Shown: positions 1 through 6,663 of the stretch, piece by piece
How positions within the stretch are numbered: the first letter of the stretch is position 1
How the letters are laid out: every line of letters starts with the position of its first letter
NCBI GenBank assembly: GCA_013336205.1
Contig: JAAXUD010000041.1
Span: 1-11,569, forward strand
Reading direction: 5' to 3'
Origin: Lentimicrobium sp.
GTDB taxonomy: Bacteria; Bacteroidota; Bacteroidia; Bacteroidales; Lentimicrobiaceae
DNA length: 11,569 bases
Made by a program: the position numbers and the translations under genes
The notes under the pieces: generated by a model
The model's input: the letters and a program-made list of their open reading frames with translations, nothing else
Told to the model about the DNA's origin: nothing
Database searches by the model: none

Positions 1-1627
1 CTGTTTTATGGTCGTACGACCATTCAATCACGGGTTTATAGCTGCGGTAAGCCAGGTTCATCAGCCACTTACTTATACTTTTCTTCTTTTCTTTTTCAGG
101 TTTCAGGAAAAGAGAAGCGGCAACCGGGAGCCAGGTAAGACAGAGGATAATGGCACCAACCAGGGCGAAACTGAATGACAATGCCATGGGTCGGAACATC
201 TTGCCTTCAACACCACTGAGCGAAAGGATCGGGATAAAAACCAGGAGTATAATAAATTGTCCGAAAATGGCAGAATTCATCATTTTTGAGGCGCCTTCAA
301 AAGTTACTTTATCAATCAGGCGTTGTTTATCATCTCCATTGACAGCTGATAATTCATCCTTAACAACGGTGAGGCGCAATGCTATAAATTCTACAATAAT
401 TACTGCTCCGTCGATGATAATTCCAAAGTCGATGGCGCCTAGGCTCATCAGGTTGGCATCGATGCCAAAAATGTACATCATCGAAATGGTGAAAAGCAGC
501 GAAAGTGGTATAAGTGAGGCGATGACCATTCCTGATCGGAAATTACCCAGCAGCAAGACAACCACAAAGATTACAATCAGGCAGCCCAGGATCAGGTTTT
601 CAGAAACAGTGAAGGTGGTTTTGGCAATCAGTTCGCTCCGTTCGAGAACCGGGTTTATGAATACACCTTCGGGCAGTGTTTTCTGTAACTCAGCTACCCT
701 GGCTTTAACTTCAGAGATTACCTTGTTTGAGTTTGCATTTTTTAGCATCATGATCTGGCCAAGGACTTTTTCGCCCTGCCCGTTGCCGGTGATGGCACCA
801 AACCGGTTGGCATGCCCAAAGTGAACGTTGGCCAGGTCGCCTATCAGTATTGGAATGCCATTGGTTGTCCGAACCACAATTGATTCGATGTCTTTGAGCG
901 AGGTAACCAGTCCTTCGCCACGTACAAAGTAGGTTTCCTGCTCTTTCTCAATATAAGCACCCCCGGCCACGCTGTTGTTGTTGCTGATTGCTTCATAAAC
1001 CTCGCCAATGGTTATGCCCATCGCATTTAATTTCTCCGGGTTTATGGCTACTTCGTATTGTTTCAGATAACCGCCCCAGGTATTTATTTCTACCACTCCC
1101 GGAATGCCAGATAACTGTCGCTTCACTACCCAGTCCTGGATTGTGCGCAATTCCATAGGCGTATAACGATCTTCGTAGCCGGGTTTGGTGTCGAGGATGT
1201 ATTGGTAAATTTCGCCAAGACCGGTAGTAATAGGGCCCATTTCCGGTGTGCCGAAACCTTCGGGAATATTGGCCGAGGCGCTCTTGATTTTCTCGGCGAT
1301 CAGCTGGCGGGGCAGGTAAGTGCCGATTTTATCCTCGAACACGATGGTCACAACCGAAAGCCCGAATTTGGATATCGATCGTATCTCCTTTACACCCGGT
1401 AGGTTTGCCATTTCAAGCTCTACCGGATAGGTGATGAATTGTTCAACATCCTGCGTCGACAGATTCCCGGATGTGGTGATTACCTGAACCTGGTTGTTGG
1501 TGATGTCGGGAACCGCACCTACAGGGATCCGGGTAAGTGAATAAAGTCCAAATGCCGCAATTGACAAGGTAAATAAAAAAATAATCAGTTTATTGCGGAT
1601 GCTGAAACGGATAATTTTATCTAACAT
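1..1627 (-). CDS. czcA: CzcA/CusA-type heavy-metal efflux RND permease, N-terminal 542 residues (3' end beyond window)
   Basis: Inner-membrane proton-driven RND pump of the heavy-metal efflux subfamily, which works with a periplasmic adaptor and an outer-membrane channel to expel divalent or monovalent metal ions. The protein opens with the family-typical MLDKIIRFSIRNK and a first membrane segment at about residues 13-30, followed by VPDITNNQVQV (39-49). A porter domain follows up to about residue 335, then membrane helices from about 343. Helix 4 carries the HME signature LGAIDFGIIIDGAVIIVE with D400, D406 and E413, which align with the acidic residues of CzcA known to be needed for proton transport. 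The last residues visible are WSYDHKT, about half of the usual length of about 1040 (some Bacteroidota forms are longer through a fused outer-membrane factor). The ATG at 1627 has no Shine-Dalgarno. It lies 117 bases after the TPR gene on the same strand. The exact metal cannot be told from this half. No adaptor gene is visible. Confidence 0.95.
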   Translation of the reverse strand, partial: MLDKIIRFSIRNKLIIFLFTLSIAAFGLYSLTRIPVGAVPDITNNQVQVITTSGNLSTQDVEQFITYPVELEMANLPGVKEIRSISKFGLSVVTIVFEDKIGTYLPRQLIAEKIKSASANIPEGFGTPEMGPITTGLGEIYQYILDTKPGYEDRYTPMELRTIQDWVVKRQLSGIPGVVEINTWGGYLKQYEVAINPEKLNAMGITIGEVYEAISNNNSVAGGAYIEKEQETYFVRGEGLVTSLKDIESIVVRTTNGIPILIGDLANVHFGHANRFGAITGNGQGEKVLGQIMMLKNANSNKVISEVKARVAELQKTLPEGVFINPVLERSELIAKTTFTVSENLILGCLIVIFVVVLLLGNFRSGMVIASLIPLSLLFTISMMYIFGIDANLMSLGAIDFGIIIDGAVIIVEFIALRLTVVKDELSAVNGDDKQRLIDKVTFEGASKMMNSAIFGQFIILLVFIPILSLSGVEGKMFRPMALSFSFALVGAIILCLTWLPVAASLFLKPEKEKKKSISKWLMNLAYRSYKPVIEWSYDHKT

Positions 1628-1744
1628 ATCAACAATTTATTGTGATAATGAAACACTTTGTCCTGCTTCCCGGAATAAGGCCAGGGAACTATCCAGCCTT
1701 TATTTGTATGGCTTTTATAATTTTTGCACTGGCAATCTGACTTT
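1628..1744. other. Gap between the TPR gene and czcA
   Basis: This 117-base spacer is longer than any gap inside the upstream gene group, so czcA may have its own promoter. A short inverted repeat (ACAAT, 2-base spacer, ATTGT) lies at 1632-1643, just before the czcA start. It is AT-rich and short enough to be chance. No clear TTTG/TAnnTTTG promoter and no stem with a T-run was found on the minus strand, so neither a terminator nor a promoter is claimed. Confidence 0.3.
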
Positions 1745-2374
1745 TTACTTAATCAGGCTTAACCCCTCAAGTGCTGATTTGTCGCCGGGTTTGTTAAGTA
1801 TTGCTTTGCCAAACAGAATTTTCGCTTCACGAAATTTTCCCAGCTGGTAGTTGGTCCAGGCAGTCATTATTAAGGCGTCGTAATCAAAAGGATAGAGGTT
1901 AACGATTTTCTCAAAATATTTATAGGCATTCTGATAGTCTTTGCGGCCATAATAGATCAGGCCCATTCTGTAATTGGTTGTGTAGTGGCTAGGGTCAAGT
2001 TTAAGTACCTCGTTGTAGCGGGTAATTACCTGGCTCCAGTTGCCGGCTGAGGAGGCTGGCAGTGCGTATCCCAATTTAGCTTCTATCGATAAAGGCATAA
2101 GTAATATGGCCTTATTGTAGTAGGCAATGGATTCCGTAAAAAGGCCTGACTGGTAAGTGAGCCAGCCCAATCTTAAATTAATCTCATACGAGGATTCATC
2201 GTATACTTTTTTAAGGACTTCAATCGCTTTACTGTATTCCGCGTTGGTTTCATAAGCATAGCTCTCGCTGAAAACAGTTGATAAATAGTTAACATCCTGC
2301 GCTGACAGCCCCGTCCAGATAAAGAACAGGATTGCTACTAATGCCGTCTTGCTTAATTTCAGTGTAAGTTCCAT
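1745..2374 (-). CDS. Exported tetratricopeptide-repeat protein
   Basis: A 209-residue protein with a hydrophobic N-terminal segment (about residues 9-24, ending TGLSAQ), read as a Sec signal peptide cleaved near residue 25. The rest is almost entirely TPR helices in about five units (roughly 36-62, 64-95, 98-128, 132-162 and 165-197). The clearest are YEINLRLGWLTYQSGLFTES and the unit with YRMGLIYYGRKDYQNAYKYF. TPR arrays are protein-binding scaffolds; no catalytic motif is present. There is no lipobox cysteine, so a soluble periplasmic location is likely. The start ATG lies inside the end of the preceding outer-membrane gene (16-base overlap) and has an AGGAGG six bases upstream, rare in this phylum. 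The overlap suggests coupled translation and a shared assembly or partner role with the barrel protein and the UT-M23 fusion. The function is inferred only from architecture and location. Confidence 0.85.
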   Translation of the reverse strand: MELTLKLSKTALVAILFFIWTGLSAQDVNYLSTVFSESYAYETNAEYSKAIEVLKKVYDESSYEINLRLGWLTYQSGLFTESIAYYNKAILLMPLSIEAKLGYALPASSAGNWSQVITRYNEVLKLDPSHYTTNYRMGLIYYGRKDYQNAYKYFEKIVNLYPFDYDALIMTAWTNYQLGKFREAKILFGKAILNKPGDKSALEGLSLIK

Positions 2375-3693
2375 ATAATTCCTCCTGTGATGCTTTGGTT
2401 GATGTAATTATAAGAATAAATTCCCGGATTTCCATCCATTGCATAGAATAGTTCGCTGCCTTCCCGGAAAAAAACCTGGTATCTTAAACTCAGTTTTAAA
2501 TAATCATTGATATTGAAAATAAGTCGTGAGCCAGCCCTTCCGCTTGTTTTATCAAAAGCATTGTAGATTACCTGTATATTCTGTTCGGTGCTGTAGGATA
2601 AATCACCATGTGTGTAAAATATTTCTCCCCAGAGTTTTCGGTAAATTTTTCCCCCGAATAATTGAGTGATTATAAACGCGCTGTCAAATTCAGATTTTTT
2701 CCAGCTTACGGTGGTTGATGAATAGAAGTTCAGGTTGCCAAAGGGCTTTAGAAAAAGTGTTCCTGAGACCTGGGTTAAATCCTGCTTGTCGATGTGGATA
2801 AACCAGGCCCCTAAGGATAAAACACAGAATGGATTATTGTAAGTAATTTCCCCTCCGGCAGCATAATCGTTGTAGTTTAGTTCATTAGAGGGTCCGATTA
2901 TATGCTGAACAAGGCTATCTTCAGTGGTAAACGGAACTTTTACATTCACTTTCACCAATCTGAAAGCCGGGCTGATACTGAAGCTTTTACTCAAAATAGC
3001 AGAAGGGGAAAGGTACATTTCCAGTTGCGACACATTGTAATCCCCCGAAAGGGAATCAAGTCCGCTGATATTCACTATTCTCCGCTTGGTAAAATGAAGC
3101 AGGGCAGCAGCTGCATTGATCAGGTAACGGTTGCCAATGGGTTGGGCAATACCTGCCAGCAGGTATTGTGAATTGCGGTTCAGGTATGCTTCCGAATAAA
3201 GACCAGGGTCGGTTTGTTTACTCTCCCCGTACTTTTCAACCTGATCAGTGAAAGCCGGGCCGGTTTCAAGATATAATACGGGCCTGTATTCTGCTCTCCC
3301 GATTTTCAGAGCTTGTTCTTTCGGCATCCTGGCAAGTAATAAACGGGCTTCATTTTTCTGATTGCTGTAATGATATGATTTGTATAGAAATCCGGTGGCA
3401 TAGTCTTCAAATGAGTTAAAATCCAATGCTTTTTCGAAATGACGGGCTGCCCGAACATAACGTTGTTTGTAAAACGCAGCTTCACCAACCCTTACGCGCA
3501 TATAATAGTAATCGTACCCTTTGTTAATGGCTTCTTCGCCGATCACCAGCAAACTGTCCCATTTCTGCTCATAATACAGGCGTAAAGTCAGTGTTTCGTA
3601 GTGAATGTCCTCCCTTTCCGCTGCCAGGGAAGGCAAGCCTGAAAGCAACCACATGAAAATAAGTTGAAAGCTGAATAATAAGGCTTTTTTCAT
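2359..3693 (-). CDS. Outer-membrane beta-barrel protein with N-terminal TPR-like region
   Basis: A 444-residue protein starting MKKALLFSFQLIFMWLLSG, a signal peptide probably cut after the SLAA near residue 25. Residues of about 30-135 form TPR-like helical pairs (for example GEAAFYKQRYVRAARHFEKA). From about residue 150 the sequence changes to alternating aromatic/hydrophobic strands with short turns (RYLINAAAALLHFTKRR, YAAGGEITYNNPFCVLSLGAW, LKLSLRYQVFFREG), running to the end (SITGGIIWNLH). This is the look of an outer-membrane beta-barrel, similar in layout to YaiO-type proteins with periplasmic TPRs; the final residue is His instead of the usual aromatic. The ATG at 3693 was chosen because it gives the signal peptide. 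The frame stays open upstream to 3849, but that stretch overlaps the UT-M23 gene. It starts 7 bases after that gene and overlaps the next TPR gene by 16 bases, so it is surely in their operon. No substrate can be named. Confidence 0.82.
   Translation of the reverse strand: MKKALLFSFQLIFMWLLSGLPSLAAEREDIHYETLTLRLYYEQKWDSLLVIGEEAINKGYDYYYMRVRVGEAAFYKQRYVRAARHFEKALDFNSFEDYATGFLYKSYHYSNQKNEARLLLARMPKEQALKIGRAEYRPVLYLETGPAFTDQVEKYGESKQTDPGLYSEAYLNRNSQYLLAGIAQPIGNRYLINAAAALLHFTKRRIVNISGLDSLSGDYNVSQLEMYLSPSAILSKSFSISPAFRLVKVNVKVPFTTEDSLVQHIIGPSNELNYNDYAAGGEITYNNPFCVLSLGAWFIHIDKQDLTQVSGTLFLKPFGNLNFYSSTTVSWKKSEFDSAFIITQLFGGKIYRKLWGEIFYTHGDLSYSTEQNIQVIYNAFDKTSGRAGSRLIFNINDYLKLSLRYQVFFREGSELFYAMDGNPGIYSYNYINQSITGGIIWNLH
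2381..2386 (-). promoter_or_regulatory. Shine-Dalgarno-like AGGAGG before the TPR gene
   Basis: The minus strand reads AGGAGG, six bases, ATG: canonical Shine-Dalgarno spacing. It lies within the last codons of the upstream barrel gene, where it encodes part of ThrGlyGlyIle, so it could be a by-product of coding sequence. No other gene in this window has such a site, as expected for Bacteroidota, where Shine-Dalgarno use is generally weak. Confidence 0.4.
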
Positions 3694-3700
3694 AAACGGA

Positions 3701-5893
3701 TTAACTGTGTTTGAAAATAGCCTTGTGTTTGGCGTGGTTAGTTGTAATTTCCAGTGTTTTAAGCTGGTTATCTGCAAACTGCATGACAAATGACCAGTTT
3801 CTGAAGTCTTTACCGGCAACACGAAGTCTGCATTCTGAATAAAGTTCAATCCGGCTTCCGGCTATCAGGGTTTCACGATTGCGGTATATAAGTTTAAACG
3901 AAGGTTTCAGGAAAAGCACAAATGGCGAAACAATATCCTGTAAAAACCGGAAGGAACCGTAACGGAGAATAGTTGGCGGGAATACATCTTCAACCGGCAT
4001 ATTCTTGTAAAAGCCCAGCGGCACTTTATAGGCGGCAAGGTAGAAATGATAAAGCAGGCTTTTTTTGCTGCCTTCAAACCAGGTAAAATAGAACAAACGG
4101 CCTTCATACCTGAAATATGCTTTGGCACTGGTTGCCTGGCATTCCAGATACCGGTTGTTCAGCATATCTGTTTTTACTAACCATTCGCCATTGGTTGTAC
4201 CCTGCTCTCCGATAATAAAAGAGATAACCTGGCCAGGTACAAAATTGAATGCTTCTGTCAGCGATGGTTCAGCTTCGATATTCTGAACATTTTGGCCTTC
4301 TTCGGGAATGCCACTTAGCCTGAGTGAGAAGTTTGAGTTGCTGATGACGAATTGGGAGAATGGATAAAGCAGGGTTTTAGACCCGATAAAAGGAGTGGTC
4401 TGAAACTGAAAATGCAGGTGAGGGAATGGCGATCTCCCGGAATTACCGCAGTGTGCAATCACCTGTCCTTTATATACAAAGGTGCCACGGGCAAACAATA
4501 TACTTTGTTTTTTCAGATGGCTGAGCTTGGAGTAAATTCCCTCTGCATGTTTAATAACCAGGGTATTGCCCCAGTTGTGTTCCAGGTTATAGTCTCCTGG
4601 CATGTTATCATCAATCATATCAACTACTTCTTCAATCCAGCCATCGGCCGGGGCAAGCACCGGTTTGCCGAAACAGAAATAATCTTCCTGCTTTGATCCA
4701 TCGCCCGAGAATTCCAACCCACCTTCATCGCAAACTACAAAGTCCCAGGCATTTTTCCATTCATCACGGTGAGTAAGTTTTCCGCTATGTCCCTGGTTAA
4801 CATACCAGGTTCCGTAAAATGGCAGACCAAATGCAATATTATTCTGATTGCGGAAGCGTTCGCGCGCATTCATTCCTGCATAGAGGTTTTCTTCAGGTGA
4901 AAAGTGCTGGACAATCACAGTTTCGGGCTTCTGCAACATCCTTTCCCTGAATTTCATGGCATACAAAAACACCAGTACCACAATGTTGAAAGGCAATGAA
5001 TAAACAGTAAGCTGATAGGGAAGTGCCAGCGCCGAGGTGCCGGTAATTATCAGGGTAACCACAGGTGTAAGAATAAGTACCCACAGCAGCGACCATTTGG
5101 AAGCGATCATGAAAAATCCACCCAGGGCAATGGCAGTGAGAATGTGATTAAATCCGATAAATCCGTAATCCAGCTCATGCATATTGGCCCCGATAAGCAG
5201 GTAAAAATACCAGGCAGCACCAAAGCCGAGGATCGACAACAGAAAGGCAATCCGGGAATAGATTAGTAAGCCGGCTGCAATGAATATTCCGGCCAGCAGA
5301 TGGTATTGAAAGAAGATCGCTCCAAGCGATTTGAAATAGGTCTCCAGCGCCAGTGGCCATTCTACGTCGCCAAACCAATTGTATAGCATCAATATTTTCT
5401 CTCCGCCACGGGCATACATCGTATTCATCGTAAAAATGCCCGACTCGCTTGGTTGAAGACCCGCGTAACTTCTGAATGCTAATTCGGCGAGCCAGATGGC
5501 CAAAAGAAAGGGTACGGTTAAAAAAGGCAGCCCGTATTTGCCCAATATCCCTTCAAAAGTTAGGGAGAGCAACAAAGTAGCCAATGCAATAAAGGGCAGT
5601 ATTATAAAAAACGGTATGGAAGGCTGAATAGCCATGCCAAGGCCCATTCCTACCAGCAAGGCATTAAACCCGTAGAAGCCGCTGGAGATATTATAATGGT
5701 TCAAGCCAAGAAACCTTGCGGACAAATTGGCAACCAGAACAGAGAGCAGCCCCGAAATACCGGCATAAATATCAAAAAATGAAACAAGAATCAGGATTGC
5801 AGCCAGTACGCGGTTTTTTGAGAAAAAAACCATTGAATAGCTGTTAAGCAAGCCGGAAATAGATTCATTGATCAGCTTTTCGGATCTAAGCAT
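3701..5893 (-). CDS. Urea-transporter-like membrane domain fused to an M23 metallopeptidase domain
   Basis: A 730-residue fusion. Residues 1 to about 315 are a hydrophobic urea-transporter (UT/SLC14-like) domain showing the internal repeat of that family: GFYGFNALLVGMGLG at 72-86 and GFIGFNHILTAIALGGFF at 244-261. Residues of about 350-500 form an M23 (LytM-like) peptidase fold with the expected metal and catalytic residues: THRDEW with H375, NAWDF with D384, SHL with H459 and HLHFQFQ with H492 and H494, preceded by GNSG. UT proteins are urea channels; M23 enzymes cut peptidoglycan cross-bridges or act as non-catalytic envelope scaffolds. Residues of about 515-730 are a strand-rich tail that I do not recognise. 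The first ATG (5893, MLRSEKL) is preferred; a TTG at 5908 would add five residues. It lies 38 bases after the sigma gene and 7 before the barrel gene. The fold calls are firm; the substrate, activity and the side of the membrane facing the peptidase are not. Confidence 0.9.
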   Translation of the reverse strand: MLRSEKLINESISGLLNSYSMVFFSKNRVLAAILILVSFFDIYAGISGLLSVLVANLSARFLGLNHYNISSGFYGFNALLVGMGLGMAIQPSIPFFIILPFIALATLLLSLTFEGILGKYGLPFLTVPFLLAIWLAELAFRSYAGLQPSESGIFTMNTMYARGGEKILMLYNWFGDVEWPLALETYFKSLGAIFFQYHLLAGIFIAAGLLIYSRIAFLLSILGFGAAWYFYLLIGANMHELDYGFIGFNHILTAIALGGFFMIASKWSLLWVLILTPVVTLIITGTSALALPYQLTVYSLPFNIVVLVFLYAMKFRERMLQKPETVIVQHFSPEENLYAGMNARERFRNQNNIAFGLPFYGTWYVNQGHSGKLTHRDEWKNAWDFVVCDEGGLEFSGDGSKQEDYFCFGKPVLAPADGWIEEVVDMIDDNMPGDYNLEHNWGNTLVIKHAEGIYSKLSHLKKQSILFARGTFVYKGQVIAHCGNSGRSPFPHLHFQFQTTPFIGSKTLLYPFSQFVISNSNFSLRLSGIPEEGQNVQNIEAEPSLTEAFNFVPGQVISFIIGEQGTTNGEWLVKTDMLNNRYLECQATSAKAYFRYEGRLFYFTWFEGSKKSLLYHFYLAAYKVPLGFYKNMPVEDVFPPTILRYGSFRFLQDIVSPFVLFLKPSFKLIYRNRETLIAGSRIELYSECRLRVAGKDFRNWSFVMQFADNQLKTLEITTNHAKHKAIFKHS

Positions 5894-5931
5894 GACAGGA
5901 AAATTCAAAAATTAAGAGGATATGTAGCAGG

Positions 5932-6507
5932 TTATTCTATAAATTCTTTCATACGGGGATCATTCATAATTGCCTTTTTTAACCGCTCCTTACAATTATA
6001 TTTTTTGGTTTTGGCGTAATTTTCTGATCCATAGCCCATTGTATCGGCTATATCTTTAGAAGAGAATTTTTGAAGTGAAAGCAAAAGAATACGCTGACAA
6101 TCTTTTTCCATGGCGTTAAAATGCTCGCGGTAAATGCGGTATTTTGCCTGCTCGTTGTCAGCAGCTTCTTTGGTTGCTGCTTCCGGAATGTTGAAGAACT
6201 TTTCTATCAGGTCGAAACTGGTTACCCCTTTACGCTTCACTTTAAGCTTTTGCATCCATAGGTTGCGGCTTATTGAATAAAGGTAGGTGAGGAATGAGCA
6301 GGTCAGGTAAAAGTCTTCTTTCTGAACATTTTTTAGGATTACAATGAGCGATTCCTGAAAAATGTCTTCTGCGTCCTCATCATTGCCGGTGTTCTTTTTT
6401 ATCAGGTATCTTATTGTAGGAAAGAACTCCTGGTAAAGATGCTTGATGATATAATCGCTGTTGAGCTTAAGCCCTTCAACAATAGCGCGATCGGAAAAAT
6501 GTATCAT
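5932..6507 (-). CDS. RNA polymerase sigma factor, sigma-70 family (ECF-like)
   Basis: A 191-residue sigma factor with regions 2 and 4 only, the usual ECF size. Region 2 spans about residues 22-95, with LYQEFFPTIRYLI, NDEDAEDIFQESLIVILKN (core-binding helix) and FLTYLYSISRNLWMQKLKVK (-10 recognition and melting). Region 4 spans about 128-181 (NAMEKDCQRILLLSLQKFSS, then KDIADTMGYGSENYAKTKKY as the -35 recognition helix-turn-helix). The ATG at 6507 (MIHFSDRA) is preferred; the frame is open one codon upstream to a TTG. It is the first gene of the minus-strand group and is followed after 38 bases by the UT-M23 fusion. It would be expected to direct RNA polymerase to its own operon and perhaps others. 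No anti-sigma gene lies beside it: the next gene has no FecR- or zinc-finger-like domain. How its activity is controlled is therefore open. Confidence 0.92.
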   Translation of the reverse strand: MIHFSDRAIVEGLKLNSDYIIKHLYQEFFPTIRYLIKKNTGNDEDAEDIFQESLIVILKNVQKEDFYLTCSFLTYLYSISRNLWMQKLKVKRKGVTSFDLIEKFFNIPEAATKEAADNEQAKYRIYREHFNAMEKDCQRILLLSLQKFSSKDIADTMGYGSENYAKTKKYNCKERLKKAIMNDPRMKEFIE

Positions 6508-6663
6508 CAAGTCCCTGGTTTATTTTCTGATAGCATTATTCAACATCGGGAATCCTTATTTGTTTAAGGAAATCCTCTGTTTTGACAGTCTGGTTGCCGT
6601 AACTGTACTTTTAAGCTCATAAAAGTATGAATTATGTATTAGACTACAATAGATTTATGATAA
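6508..6663. promoter_or_regulatory. Likely promoter region of the sigma-led gene group, with three small inverted repeats
   Basis: This 156-base gap separates two packed groups on the same strand and should hold the promoter of the sigma gene. Three perfect inverted repeats are visible: TCCTTA/TAAGGA with a 6-base spacer (6553-6570), CTGT/ACAG with a 4-base spacer (6577-6588) and TACTTTTA/TAAAAGTA with a 6-base spacer (6606-6627). None is followed by a T-run on the minus strand, so they do not look like a rho-independent terminator for the decarboxylase gene. They could be operators or simply AT-rich chance pairs. No convincing -33/-7 pair was found. Confidence 0.4.
6606..6627. repeat. 8-base-arm inverted repeat downstream of the decarboxylase gene
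   Basis: Perfect arms TACTTTTA and TAAAAGTA enclose AGCTCA. It lies 37 bases past the stop of the decarboxylase gene and about 100 bases before the sigma start. The stem is AT-rich and lacks a following T-run on either strand in the needed place, so it is recorded as an operator-like element or weak mRNA 3'-end hairpin. Confidence 0.35.

Noticed and set aside
150..824. Open frame of 224 codons on the plus strand
   Set aside because: It lies wholly antisense to czcA, whose translated protein matches the RND family throughout; the plus-strand product has no recognisable domain.
3694..3849. Upstream extension of the outer-membrane barrel gene to 3849
   Set aside because: It overlaps the UT-M23 gene and would bury the clear signal peptide that begins at 3693.
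6508..6510. TTG start one codon upstream for the sigma factor
   Set aside because: An ATG follows immediately at 6507 and gives a normal region 2 start; the same reasoning favours the ATGs at 5893 and 9082 over nearby TTGs at 5908 and 9091.
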